Assembly: GCA_002359655.1 (NCBI GenBank)
Contig: DENL01000028.1
Coordinates: 1 to 31,432, forward strand
DNA: 31,432 nucleotides
DNA from: Rickettsiales bacterium UBA2645
GTDB taxonomy: Bacteria > Pseudomonadota > Alphaproteobacteria > Rickettsiales > UBA1997
Reading direction: 5' to 3'
Positions 1 through 7,874 of the stretch are shown here, one piece after another. Under the pieces are notes generated by a model. The model was given only the letters and a program-made list of their open reading frames with translations, was not told the origin of the DNA and made no database searches. Within the stretch, counting starts at the first letter, position 1. Each line of letters begins with the position of its first letter. The translations under genes and the position numbers were made by a program.

Positions 1-2
1 TG

Positions 3-149
3 TTAAACGCCCAAGAAGCGTGGTATAACGGGCAGAAAGTTAGAAAAGCTGATCTTGCTACGCTTGAGCAACGCGAAAAAAGATTGCTGGTGCAAATCAA
101 AAGAAAAAATCGCGGTGGCATTAGAGTTAGAGGGGTTACTCCAGTATGA
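3..149 (+). CDS. gpW-like head-tail joining protein, partial (5' end outside window)
   Basis: The reading frame is open from the window edge and ends in a TGA that overlaps the portal ATG (ATGA). The visible 48 residues are basic and end in an Arg/Gly-rich tail (RGGIRVRGVTPV). In lambda-like head modules a small gpW-type protein, which seals the portal and prepares the head for tail joining, sits directly between the large terminase subunit and the portal. The pattern of a short helix followed by 'AxLxxLEQxxxxL' resembles that family. Identification rests on position and general character, since the N-terminus is missing. Another small connector protein is possible. Confidence 0.45.
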   Translation, partial: LNAQEAWYNGQKVRKADLATLEQREKRLLVQIKRKNRGGIRVRGVTPV

Positions 150-1714
150 GAAAATTTCCTAAAATTTCTGAAAGCTGGTTGGATAAAACCATTTCTTACA
201 TCAATCCTCAAGCAGGATTAAAAAGATTTGAAGCCAGAACGAGATTAGCAATTGCCGGTGGCTACACAGGCGCAAGGCGTGATCGTAGGCAAACTTCAAG
301 TTGGAATGCAACTGATGGCTCCGCTGATAATGTCACGCTTCCTGATCTTCCGGACTTACGCCAAAGATCACGCGATTTACTTCGCAATGCTCCGCTTGCT
401 TGTGGTGCGGTGAATACAGTTGTCACGAATGTTGTTGGAACTGGTCTTAAAGTTCAGTCGCACTTGGATCGCGATGTGCTTAAGGATTATTTCAAAAGCG
501 AAGATGAGTTTGATGTTTTTGAAAGAAATGCTGAACGGATATTTCGCAACTGGGCGGAAAATCAGGATTGCGACATTACTCGCTGCCAAACTTTTAGCGA
601 AATTCAAAATTTGGTTTTGCGTTCAGTTCTTGAAAGTGGCGATGTTTTTATTCTTAAACGCTATGCCCCGCGACCAAATAGAAACATCAATCTTGCTCTG
701 CAAATTGTTGAAGCTGATCGCGTTGCTAATACTGATTTTAAAGCTGACTGCGCAACTCTTGCTGGTGGCGTTGAAATGGACTCTGACGGCGCACCAATTT
801 CTTATTCAATTTGTAATCAACATCCCACTGATTATCAAAACCAGAAAGAGAAAAAATTTGTTAAAGTTCCAGCTTTTGATAAATACGGCAACCGCCAAGT
901 ATTTCATATTTTTAGCAGAACCAGACCAGGCCTTACACGAGGCATTCCGTATTTAGCGCCAGTAATTGAAAGCCTTAAGCAACTCGATCGCTACACTGAG
1001 GCAGAAATTATGGCTGCTGTGGTTTCAGCAATGTTTACAGTTTTTGTAAAATCAGAAGATGAAGAAGGACTCGCATCAATGACTCCCCCTGAAGGTGGCG
1101 CAAGAGATGATGGAGATTACAAGCTAGGACCAGGCGCAATTCTTGATTTGCAGCCAAATGAAAATATTGAAATCGCCGATCCAAAAAGACCAAACCAAGC
1201 CTTTGATCCGTTTGTGCAAGCTGTGCTTCGTCAAGTTGGTGTAGCGTTGGAATTGCCGTTTGAAATTTTAATCAAACATTTCACAGCAAGTTATTCAGCA
1301 GCTCAGGCAGCTTTAGTTGAAGCATGGAAATTTTTCTCAAGTAGACGCAAGTGGCTATCAATCCAGCTCTGTCAGCCGATTTACGAAATGGTTATCACCG
1401 AAGCGGTAGCAAAAGGCGAATTAAATGCACCGAATTTTTTCGCCAATCCAACAATCAAAAATGCTTACTTGGGAGCTGAGTGGATTGGACCACCTAGAGG
1501 ACAAATTGATCAGTTAAAAGAAGTAAGAGCCGCACAAACCAGAATTGAAATTGGTGTCAGCACACTCGCTGAAGAAACAGCAATTTTAACTGGTGGTGAT
1601 TTTGAGAAAAAATATCCGCAAATCCTTAAGGAATACCGACTCAAACAAGAAGCAGGATTGATTCCAAAAGAAGTTATTCAAGCATCACAACCAACTAAAA
1701 ACAGCAATGCATGA
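146..1714 (+). CDS. Phage portal protein, lambda gpB family
   Basis: The 522-residue protein would form the dodecameric portal ring at the capsid vertex, through which DNA is packaged and ejected and to which the tail attaches. The N-terminus (Asn/Pro then FEARTRLAIAGGYTGARRD), the segment RSRDLLRNAPLACGAVNTVV and the later GIPYLAPVIESLKQLDRYTEAE are typical of lambda-type portals. The length is normal for the family. The start overlaps the stop of the upstream gpW-like gene, and the 3' end overlaps the protease gene by 8 nt, indicating translational coupling. Terminase should lie just upstream of the window. The family call is recognition by eye and the confidence is high. Confidence 0.93.
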   Translation: MRKFPKISESWLDKTISYINPQAGLKRFEARTRLAIAGGYTGARRDRRQTSSWNATDGSADNVTLPDLPDLRQRSRDLLRNAPLACGAVNTVVTNVVGTGLKVQSHLDRDVLKDYFKSEDEFDVFERNAERIFRNWAENQDCDITRCQTFSEIQNLVLRSVLESGDVFILKRYAPRPNRNINLALQIVEADRVANTDFKADCATLAGGVEMDSDGAPISYSICNQHPTDYQNQKEKKFVKVPAFDKYGNRQVFHIFSRTRPGLTRGIPYLAPVIESLKQLDRYTEAEIMAAVVSAMFTVFVKSEDEEGLASMTPPEGGARDDGDYKLGPGAILDLQPNENIEIADPKRPNQAFDPFVQAVLRQVGVALELPFEILIKHFTASYSAAQAALVEAWKFFSSRRKWLSIQLCQPIYEMVITEAVAKGELNAPNFFANPTIKNAYLGAEWIGPPRGQIDQLKEVRAAQTRIEIGVSTLAEETAILTGGDFEKKYPQILKEYRLKQEAGLIPKEVIQASQPTKNSNA

Positions 1715-3089
1715 AATTCTAAAAATCGCAAAATATTGGGCGATCGAGCCCGATATTTTGAAGAGTCTTTGTCGCCTGGACGAAATTAAATCACTCTCAT
1801 TTCAGTCAGAAAGACGATTAAGCAATACTAGATCAGTCATGATTCGGGATGGCACTGCAGTAATTCCATTGCACGGACCAATCACTGCAAGAAGTGATCT
1901 CTTCAGCTTCTTTTTAGGCGGAACTTCTTTGTCAGATTTGGCAAAAGATTTTCAGACAGCTCTCGATGACGATCAGGTGAAAGCAATTTTATTTGATGTC
2001 GATTCTCCAGGTGGAGTTGCACTCGGACCATCAGAAATGGCCGACGCTATTTTCAAGGCACGAGGCAAGAAACCAATCTGGAGTTATGTCGGTAGAAACT
2101 GTTCATCAGCAGCTTATTGGATCGCATCAGCAACAGAAAAAATTATCGCCAACCCTTCCGCACTTTTGGGAAGTATTGGTGTTGTTACAACAATTCCAGT
2201 GCAAGAGCAGCCTGATTCTGAAGGCTACAAAAACATCGAAATTGTTTCCAGTAACGCCAAACAAAAACGACCTGATCCACGAACGGAAGAAGGAATTGCC
2301 GAGATAAAACGCGAACTCAACGATCTTGAAGCGCAGTTTATTGAAGCGATTGCCAAATACCGAAATGTCAGTGTTAACGCGGTCAAAAACGACTTTGGTC
2401 AAGGTGGAGTGCTGATTGGAAAAAACGCAGTTGCAAGTGGTATGGCTGACTCTCTTGGAAATTACGAAGAGGTCATCGCCGAGTTAAATCAAAAAATTTC
2501 AACAAATAAACAAATCAATTTTATGTCTAAAGAAACAATCGAAAGGTCTGCGATTAACGCAGATTTTATTAAATCAGAATTTCCTGACATCGCTGAAAAA
2601 TTGGCAAAGGAAAATTCTGAAAAAATTCGTACCGAGACAAAAGAAACAGCTTTTGCTGAAGGCAGAAAAGCTGGTATTTTGGAAGGTGCTGAATTCGAGC
2701 GAAAAAGAATCTTAGCAATCGAAGAAGCCTCTCTTCCTGGTCATGAAGACTTGGTAGCAAAGGCAAAACAAGATGTTGAAATGACAGCAGATAAATTAGC
2801 TCTGCAAATTGTTGCACGAGAAAAACAACGCGGCACGAAGTATGTTGAGCAAGCAACGGCAGCAGAAAAAGAAATACCGAAAGTTGCACCAAACTTTGAA
2901 AGTGTATCTCCTGAAAAAGCAAAAGTTGATAAGGATGCACCTCTTGAAGATCGAGCAAAAGCTGAATGGCAAAACGATGCCAAGCTCAGATCCGAATTTG
3001 CTGATGATTACGATGCTTATTTTGCTTTCAAAAAAGCATCTGAAACCAATCAGGTGAAAATTTTATCAACACAAAATTCAAAGAGGTAA
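1707..3089 (+). CDS. S49-family prohead maturation protease with C-terminal scaffold-like region
   Basis: The 460-residue protein has two parts. Residues about 45-255 are a SppA/ClpP-like S49 serine protease, with DVDSPGG (97-103), a likely nucleophile Ser in NCSSAAYWIAS (131-141) and a Lys-rich segment near 185-188 that probably supplies the general base. Residues about 265-460 are charged, helical and rich in Glu, Lys and Ala, as expected for a scaffold. Lambda gpC works in the same way: it digests the internal scaffold during capsid maturation, and the scaffold Nu3 is translated from an internal start. An in-frame ATG (M273, position 2523) sits exactly at the domain junction. The gene lies between portal and decoration protein, the lambda order. 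Confidence 0.9.
   Translation: MHEILKIAKYWAIEPDILKSLCRLDEIKSLSFQSERRLSNTRSVMIRDGTAVIPLHGPITARSDLFSFFLGGTSLSDLAKDFQTALDDDQVKAILFDVDSPGGVALGPSEMADAIFKARGKKPIWSYVGRNCSSAAYWIASATEKIIANPSALLGSIGVVTTIPVQEQPDSEGYKNIEIVSSNAKQKRPDPRTEEGIAEIKRELNDLEAQFIEAIAKYRNVSVNAVKNDFGQGGVLIGKNAVASGMADSLGNYEEVIAELNQKISTNKQINFMSKETIERSAINADFIKSEFPDIAEKLAKENSEKIRTETKETAFAEGRKAGILEGAEFERKRILAIEEASLPGHEDLVAKAKQDVEMTADKLALQIVAREKQRGTKYVEQATAAEKEIPKVAPNFESVSPEKAKVDKDAPLEDRAKAEWQNDAKLRSEFADDYDAYFAFKKASETNQVKILSTQNSKR
2523..3089 (+). CDS. Possible nested scaffolding protein from internal start
   Basis: An in-frame ATG at the protease/scaffold junction would give a 188-residue protein starting MSKETIERSA. It is made almost entirely of charged helical sequence (Glu/Lys/Ala rich). 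By analogy with lambda C/Nu3 it could be the free scaffold, co-assembling with the protease fusion. No good ribosome binding site is visible upstream (the bases before it are AT-rich), so the internal start is unproven. The scaffold might instead be used only as part of the fusion. Confidence 0.3.
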   Translation: MSKETIERSAINADFIKSEFPDIAEKLAKENSEKIRTETKETAFAEGRKAGILEGAEFERKRILAIEEASLPGHEDLVAKAKQDVEMTADKLALQIVAREKQRGTKYVEQATAAEKEIPKVAPNFESVSPEKAKVDKDAPLEDRAKAEWQNDAKLRSEFADDYDAYFAFKKASETNQVKILSTQNSKR

Positions 3090-3091
3090 AC

Positions 3092-3127
3092 ATGACAAAT
3101 GACGCAGGCCGTGAAGCGGCCGAGTAA
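3092..3127 (+). other. 11-codon leader-like minigene with strong RBS and hairpin
   Basis: A strong Shine-Dalgarno sequence (AGAGGT, 3081-3086) precedes an ATG that opens only 11 codons (MTNDAGREAAE). The minigene contains a GC-rich hairpin, GGCCG (3107-3111) with CGGCC (3117-3121). The bases at 3095-3106 (ACAAATGACGCA) recur at 3176-3187 inside the start of the decoration gene, so TNDA occurs at both N-termini. It may be a decayed duplicate of that gene's start or a leader that tunes its translation. Confidence 0.35.
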
Positions 3128-3163
3128 TTTGCATGATTCAATTAACATTAAATAAAAACTATC

Positions 3164-3583
3164 ATGACAGGACTAACAAATGACGCAAATCGCGTTTACG
3201 AACTTGGTGATATCAACCAACTTCCAATCAAAGGTGGATTGGTAATTTACGAAGGTGCTGCTGTTGGCAGCAACTCTTCAGGATATGCTAAACCAATTGC
3301 CAATGGAGATAAATTCTGCGGTTTTGCTGATGAAAAAATTGATAATTCTGATGGCGGCGATGGTGCAAAAACTGTGCGCATCCGAAAAAAAGGATCAATT
3401 CTTCTCGATATTTCAGGTATCACTTTGGCCGACATTAACAAGTCGGTTTATGCAACTGATGACAACACTTTCACGCTCTCAGCAACAAACGCCGTTTATA
3501 TCGGGCAAATCTCACGCATCGATTCAAGTGGCGTTGTTCTTGTTGAGTTTGATGCAGCAGCACTTCCTCCAGTAGTTAGCTAA
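3164..3583 (+). CDS. Capsid decoration (cement) protein, DUF2190-like
   Basis: The 139-residue protein is β-rich and Gly/Asp rich, with the pattern of capsid cement proteins. Features include an N-terminal TNDANRVYELGDI, then alternating hydrophobic strands (GGLVIYEGAAVG, GSILLDISG) and a C-terminal GVVLVEFDAAAL. Such trimers bind the outside of mature heads and stabilise them against internal DNA pressure. The gene sits between protease/scaffold and major capsid gene, which is the position of lambda D. No convincing Shine-Dalgarno sequence precedes its ATG, unlike the minigene just upstream. The role is well supported by context, while the family name is tentative. Confidence 0.75.
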   Translation: MTGLTNDANRVYELGDINQLPIKGGLVIYEGAAVGSNSSGYAKPIANGDKFCGFADEKIDNSDGGDGAKTVRIRKKGSILLDISGITLADINKSVYATDDNTFTLSATNAVYIGQISRIDSSGVVLVEFDAAALPPVVS

Positions 3584-3613
3584 TAGCTTTTAACAATCCA
3601 AATTAAAAATTTT

Positions 3614-4579
3614 ATGTCTCTTAACGAATTATCATCAAGGGCCATTATTGGCCTTTACTACAAGCGTCTCGAACAAAAAACCGGTATGGACTGGATCGAG
3701 GCAATTTCCAATTACTTCACCTCAGATCAGGAATCTGAAACCTACAAATGGTTAGGTCAATCTCCTGTGATGCGTGAATGGGTTGGTGGTAGACAATCTA
3801 AAGGTTTCTTAACCAACGGCTTAACCATCGAAAACAAACACTTTGAAGGCACTCTGGAATTCAACGTTAAAGATTTGCGCCGCGACAAAACTGGTCAAAT
3901 CAAAGTAAGAATTAACGAATTTGCAGATCGCACAAATACTCATTGGGCGCAACTTTTATCTAAGCTAATTAACAATGCCGAAAGTACTGTTTGCTACGAT
4001 GGCCAATACTTCTTTGATACTGATCACGCTGAGGGAAAAAGTGGTGCTCAAAGCAATAAAATCCAAGTCGATCTAACTGAATTTGCTGACCAGATTGATG
4101 GCGGAAAAGTTGGTGTTGTAACATCTCCAAGTGAAGCAGCATTTCGTTTAGCAGCATTGAAAGGCATTCAACAAATCTTGTCATTTAAAGATGATCAAGG
4201 TGAGCCGATGAACGAGAATGCCACAAATTTTTTGATCGTAGTTCCGACTCCAATGTGGTTTATTGCTCAGGCCGCAGTTGCTGTTCCTTTAACTGTTGGA
4301 GGTAGTACTAACTCGCTAAAAGTTATGAATGAGCTTAATATCACTATTGCCCAAAATCCTCGACTACCTTGGAGCGATAAGTTTGCGATTTTTAGAACTG
4401 ACAGCGCGATCAAACCTTTCATTCGTCAGGAAGAAGAAGGTGTTAAGATGAAAGCAATTGCTGAAGGATCAGAGCTCGAATTCAGACATGATAAGCATGA
4501 GTACGGCGTTGATACATGGCGTAACGTTGGTTACGGATTCTGGCAACATGCTTGCCAAGTTAAGCTAATCAAATCTTAA
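3614..4579 (+). CDS. Major capsid protein, Mu gpT-like
   Basis: The 321-residue protein resembles the Mu major head subunit family. Recognisable parts are the N-terminal YYKRLEQKTGMDWIEAISNYF, then SQPVMREWVGGRQ-like SPVMREWVGGRQ (about 51-62), FADRTNTHWAQLLSKLI, and YDGQYFFDTDHAEGKSGAQSN around 132-152. It builds the icosahedral shell. Its size matches the family (about 300 residues). It is notable that a Mu-type coat protein follows a lambda-type portal and protease. The gene ends 13 nt before the next, which has a good Shine-Dalgarno sequence. Confidence 0.9.
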   Translation: MSLNELSSRAIIGLYYKRLEQKTGMDWIEAISNYFTSDQESETYKWLGQSPVMREWVGGRQSKGFLTNGLTIENKHFEGTLEFNVKDLRRDKTGQIKVRINEFADRTNTHWAQLLSKLINNAESTVCYDGQYFFDTDHAEGKSGAQSNKIQVDLTEFADQIDGGKVGVVTSPSEAAFRLAALKGIQQILSFKDDQGEPMNENATNFLIVVPTPMWFIAQAAVAVPLTVGGSTNSLKVMNELNITIAQNPRLPWSDKFAIFRTDSAIKPFIRQEEEGVKMKAIAEGSELEFRHDKHEYGVDTWRNVGYGFWQHACQVKLIKS

Positions 4580-4592
4580 ACGGAGGTAAATC

Positions 4593-5078
4593 ATGCAAAC
4601 TTATGAAGTAATCGGAAGACATATCACTTTTGGCATTGGCACTGAGTTAAAGCTCTCAGAAAGCCAAGCTGAGAGTCGCATGGATTCTTTGAAGATCAAA
4701 AGAAAAGACATTTTTGAAGTTGTTCATTCCGTGCAATTCAAACAAGGCGAGAAAATAACCATCTCGCCTGAGTCTTTGACAAAATCTCTTTTAGAAAATC
4801 TCAAAGAAATTTCTGACAAAAAATCATCTGACGGCAACAAACCAGAATTACCAACGCAGTATCCCTGCATCCAGCACACAGGCTTTGGCAAATACAATGT
4901 CTACGACAAGAACAAAAATTTATTAACTGAAAAACCAATTAAAAAAGATGAAGCTGAAAAAATATTGGCGGAACTTATCAAGAAAAATGAAAGTGATGAT
5001 AACGCCAACGAAGATGAAGAAAGCTCAGAGAAGAAACAATCTGACAATGGCGCGAATGGCTCGGATAACGCTTCTTAA
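4593..5078 (+). CDS. Hypothetical phage head/connector-region protein with acidic tail
   Basis: The 161-residue protein is preceded by a strong Shine-Dalgarno sequence (GGAGGT, 9 nt before the ATG). Residues 1-75 look like a small folded domain starting MQTYEVIGRHITFGIG. A second short segment around 90-125 (YPCIQHTGFGKYNVYDKNKN) may be another small β-domain. The last 35 residues are Asp/Glu/Ser/Asn-rich and probably disordered. It lies between major capsid protein and head-tail joining genes, so a structural or connector role is likely. I do not recognise a family. Confidence 0.6.
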   Translation: MQTYEVIGRHITFGIGTELKLSESQAESRMDSLKIKRKDIFEVVHSVQFKQGEKITISPESLTKSLLENLKEISDKKSSDGNKPELPTQYPCIQHTGFGKYNVYDKNKNLLTEKPIKKDEAEKILAELIKKNESDDNANEDEESSEKKQSDNGANGSDNAS

Positions 5079-5087
5079 AGAAGATTT

Positions 5088-5429
5088 ATGTTAGATTTCG
5101 ACAACTTCATCAATAAGCCATGCGTTGAAATTTTCGGACGTGTTGTCACTTACATTCCAGCGAATAACGATTTCGATTCTTTCTCAATCAAAGGCGATTT
5201 CCACAAAGATTACAAAGGCGTAAAAGTTGATTCTTCTGAGGTGGAAATCAGCTCTAACGAAATCGCTTTATTCGTCCGTGATGTTTCGATGCCACCAGAT
5301 TATTCCAAAGCAAATCAAGGCGATTTTGTCGAAGTTGAAAACATCCGTTATCAAATCATCGATATTCAGCAGCACATACCAGGAAGCAAAAAGTTAATTT
5401 TACATGAGTCACCCGCGAACAGCGATTAG
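5088..5429 (+). CDS. Head-tail joining protein (gpFII-like)
   Basis: The 113-residue protein has the layout of small head-tail attachment proteins. It starts DNFINKPCVEIFGRVVTYIP, has a central DVSMPPDYSKANQGDFVEV and ends NIRYQIIDIQQHIPGSKKLILHE. The elements 'V-xIFG-xVVTY' and 'GD-V-V-xxxYxIxDIQ…LIL' are characteristic of lambda FII-type connectors, which bind the portal complex and receive the tail. The 3' end overlaps the next gene by 26 nt, implying coupled expression. The function is well supported by order and pattern. Confidence 0.7.
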   Translation: MLDFDNFINKPCVEIFGRVVTYIPANNDFDSFSIKGDFHKDYKGVKVDSSEVEISSNEIALFVRDVSMPPDYSKANQGDFVEVENIRYQIIDIQQHIPGSKKLILHESPANSD

Positions 5430-5901
5430 AGATGCTTTGGTCGATAGATTGAAGACAAAAATTGATGATGTTTTTCTAACTGATGCAGGAGACAAAATTT
5501 ACGGCAGCAGATCGAAACCTTTATTTGATCAGTTTCTGCCGGCGATTTTAGTTTATGCGCGAAACGAAAATGTCATTGAAGAAAGATTTGCTAGTGATGG
5601 TTTTGGAGCGACAAAAAGAGAGTTAGATGTCGCTTTCGAAGCCGTGGTTTTAGGAAGTGAAGAAGTTGATACTGCGCTCGATAAAATCGCCGAGCAAATT
5701 GAAAATGCTTTTGATGGATGGGAAATGCCCACAAGAAAAGCTGATGTTTTAAAATTGAAATCTACCGAAATCGACATCGCAATTGATGGCAGCAAAATCT
5801 ATGGGGCCGTAAGGATTACCTACACGATTACTTATTACACAACAAGCAAAGAACCTGATAATTCAGGCACAATACCAACTGAAATTGAGGCAAATTTCTA
5901 A
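5404..5901 (+). CDS. Tail terminator / minor tail protein (gpZ/gpU-like)
   Basis: The 165-residue protein starts SHPRTAIRDALVDRLKTKI, a form common in tail-completion proteins ('RxxIRDAVxxRL'). It is followed by a conserved FLPAILVYARNENVIEE and a C-terminal β-strand pair (GAVRITYTITYYT). Proteins of this type cap the tail or complete the neck between head and tail. The gene follows the head-tail joining gene with a 26 nt overlap and its stop overlaps the next ATG by one base. It is probably not P2 gpU itself, which I identify separately at about 20.2 kb. Confidence 0.6.
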   Translation: MSHPRTAIRDALVDRLKTKIDDVFLTDAGDKIYGSRSKPLFDQFLPAILVYARNENVIEERFASDGFGATKRELDVAFEAVVLGSEEVDTALDKIAEQIENAFDGWEMPTRKADVLKLKSTEIDIAIDGSKIYGAVRITYTITYYTTSKEPDNSGTIPTEIEANF

Positions 5902-6125
5902 TGAGCAAAACAATAAAAATTCAAATGGTCACTGACCATCTCGACTACAAAAAAGGACAGATTGTTGAGCTTGAAGAAAAGCAGGCAATCAACTTTTTAA
6001 CCAACGGAAAAGCGTTAAAAATTCACCGCAAAAAAGATGATGTCGCAGCAGAAAAAACCGAAGAAAGTTCTGAAGAAAAAAACAGCGACAAAGGAAGCAA
6101 AAAATCCAAGAAAAATGATCAATGA
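5901..6125 (+). CDS. Small hypothetical phage protein, basic/acidic tail
   Basis: The 74-residue protein has a short N-terminal β-like domain (TIKIQMVTDHLDYKKGQIVEL, then an 'EEKQAINFLTNGKA' helix). The tail from about residue 45 is very rich in Lys, Glu and Ser and is presumably unstructured. Small proteins with this N-terminal pattern are frequent in tail modules beside head-tail genes, but I know no assigned function. It overlaps both neighbours by 1 and 4 nt, so it belongs to the same transcription and translation unit. Confidence 0.6.
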   Translation: MSKTIKIQMVTDHLDYKKGQIVELEEKQAINFLTNGKALKIHRKKDDVAAEKTEESSEEKNSDKGSKKSKKNDQ

Positions 6126-6694
6126 ACTTCGATGAAAAAGACGGATTTAATTTAAACGATCTTGCACGAAGACTCGCAAACATAATTCGCCTTGGTCAGA
6201 TATTTGCTATCAATTATGAAACAGCAAAAGCACGAGTAAAAATCGGTGATTTAGAAACAGATTGGTTGCCTTGGGTTACTTCAAATAGCGGTAATAACAA
6301 AAATTGGAATCCGCCTGAAATTGACGAACAGGTGATGATTTTATCTCCTTGTGGCGAGTTAAATCAGGGCATAATTTTTCCATCACTTTATCGCGGAGCA
6401 GCTCCCGAAAATTCTGGCAATATTCAAAGCATTACTTTTGCCGATGGTTCAAAAATTTCTTTTGATCGTGCTGGTGGAAATTTGACTCTAGACATCAAAG
6501 GCAGCGCCAACATCAAAGTTGCAGGCAATGCACAAATTGAAGCCGCAAATATTACTCTAAAAGGAAATGTTAATCTTGGTGGCAGCGGCGGAAATGCGGT
6601 CGCGCGAGTTGGTGACAAAGTAAAAATTGATTCTGGCTCTTCTGCTGGTGAGTGGCCGATCATTGGTGGATCAAGCAAAGTAAAAGCAACATGA
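6122..6694 (+). CDS. V: Baseplate assembly protein V / central spike
   Basis: The 190-residue protein matches P2 gpV in size and layout. An OB-fold-like N-terminal region carries GQIFAINYETAKARVKIGDLETDWLPWV (about 26-53). It is followed by DEQVMILSPCGELNQGIIFPSLY (about 74-96) and a repetitive β-helix-like C-terminus rich in Gly, Asn, Ala and Val (about 108-175). gpV trimers form the membrane-piercing spike at the centre of the baseplate. It begins the canonical V-W-J-I gene order and overlaps its neighbours by 4 nt on both sides. Confidence 0.9.
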   Translation: MNFDEKDGFNLNDLARRLANIIRLGQIFAINYETAKARVKIGDLETDWLPWVTSNSGNNKNWNPPEIDEQVMILSPCGELNQGIIFPSLYRGAAPENSGNIQSITFADGSKISFDRAGGNLTLDIKGSANIKVAGNAQIEAANITLKGNVNLGGSGGNAVARVGDKVKIDSGSSAGEWPIIGGSSKVKAT

Positions 6695-7026
6695 ATATAA
6701 ATACCGGCAAAAAAATTTCAGAAATTGCCCATATCAAACAGTCGATTGCAAATATTTTGAGCACACCAATTGGCTCAAGAGTTATGCGCCGCGATTATGG
6801 TTCGCGACTTTTTGAAAGAATTGATCAACCAATTAACGGCGAATTAATTGCAGAAATTTACTCAGACATTGTTGAAGCAATTTCAACTTGGGAGCCACGC
6901 TTTGAAGTTGAGCAAGTAATTCTGCAAAGCATCGATAAAGGAAAAATCATCATCGATCTTGAAGGAACTTTTGTAAAAGACGGACAAAAAATAGTTTTAG
7001 AAAATATCTCGATCACAAGCAGCTAA
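6691..7026 (+). CDS. W: Baseplate wedge protein W (gp25-like)
   Basis: The 111-residue protein carries the gp25/gpW signature, an IKQSIANILSTPIGSRVMRR segment followed by YGSRLFERIDQPI. It forms part of the baseplate wedge that nucleates the sheath. I chose the ATG at 6691 because it overlaps the V stop (ATGA) and fits the family N-terminus. A longer in-frame version starting at 6652 would intrude into V without adding recognisable sequence. Its stop shares a base with the J start codon. Confidence 0.9.
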   Translation: MNINTGKKISEIAHIKQSIANILSTPIGSRVMRRDYGSRLFERIDQPINGELIAEIYSDIVEAISTWEPRFEVEQVILQSIDKGKIIIDLEGTFVKDGQKIVLENISITSS

Positions 7027-7874
7027 TGGGAAATTTCACGGCAATTGATTTATCAAAACTACCAGCACCAAAGGTAATTGAGAGCTTAAGTTATGAGGCA
7101 ATTTTTCAGGATATTTTAAGTGATTTTTTAGGAAAAAATCCGAGCTACTCAACTTTGCTTGAAAGCGATCCAGCAATGATTTTGTTGGAAGTTTGCGCTT
7201 ATCGTGAATTGCTTCTTCGTAATCGTATCAATGAAGCAGCTAAAGCCACGATGCTTGCTTACGCAACCGGAAGTGATCTTGAACATCTTGCAGCTTCTCT
7301 TGGTGTGCAAAAACTTGATGGTGAAACTGATGATCAGCTACGCCAAAGAGTTCAACTCGCACCTGAAGCATTCACGAATGCAGGATCAATTGGTGCTTAT
7401 ACATTCCACGCACTTTCTGCGTCGAGCTATATAAAATCGGTTTCGGTTAAAAGCCCGAATCCTGGTGCAGTTCTGGTAACAATTCTTTCCAAAACTGGAA
7501 ATGGAACTGCATCAGAAGAATTGATCGATGTCGTTTTAGAAAAATTAAGTGAAGAAGATGTTAGACCACTAACTGATCAGGTTTCCGTGCAAAGCGCTGC
7601 AATAGTTAATTATGCAGTTGAAGCGGTAATTACAGTTTATTCAGGACCATCTTCCGCAGTGGTTGAAACTGAGGCACGAGCTGCTCTGGATAAATTTTTA
7701 GATGAAAGACATGCAATTGAAAAACTTGTAGCACTATCAGGAATTTATGACGCGCTTCATGTCGATGGCGTGAAAAAAGTTCAACTGGTTCATCCAACAT
7801 CTGATGTTGTTACAACCGATGAACAGGCCGCTTATTGCAACAGCATAACAATTTCGATCAACGTGGATGAGTGA
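7026..7874 (+). CDS. J: Baseplate assembly protein J
   Basis: The 282-residue protein is a gpJ-type baseplate wedge component. Diagnostic regions are YEAIFQDILSDFLGKNPSYS, LLESDPAMILLEVCAYRELL, and RINEAAKATMLAYATGSDLE followed by HLAASLGV (residues about 60-98). With W and I it forms the wedges around the V spike. Its start overlaps the stop of W (TAATG) and its end overlaps I by 8 nt, so the P2 order W-J-I is intact. Length is typical (P2 gpJ is about 300 residues). Confidence 0.93.
   Translation: MGNFTAIDLSKLPAPKVIESLSYEAIFQDILSDFLGKNPSYSTLLESDPAMILLEVCAYRELLLRNRINEAAKATMLAYATGSDLEHLAASLGVQKLDGETDDQLRQRVQLAPEAFTNAGSIGAYTFHALSASSYIKSVSVKSPNPGAVLVTILSKTGNGTASEELIDVVLEKLSEEDVRPLTDQVSVQSAAIVNYAVEAVITVYSGPSSAVVETEARAALDKFLDERHAIEKLVALSGIYDALHVDGVKKVQLVHPTSDVVTTDEQAAYCNSITISINVDE

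Noticed and set aside
420..956. 178-codon frame on the plus strand inside the portal gene
   Set aside because: It is an out-of-frame shadow of the portal gene with unlikely composition (rich in Leu/Ile/Lys) and no start context.
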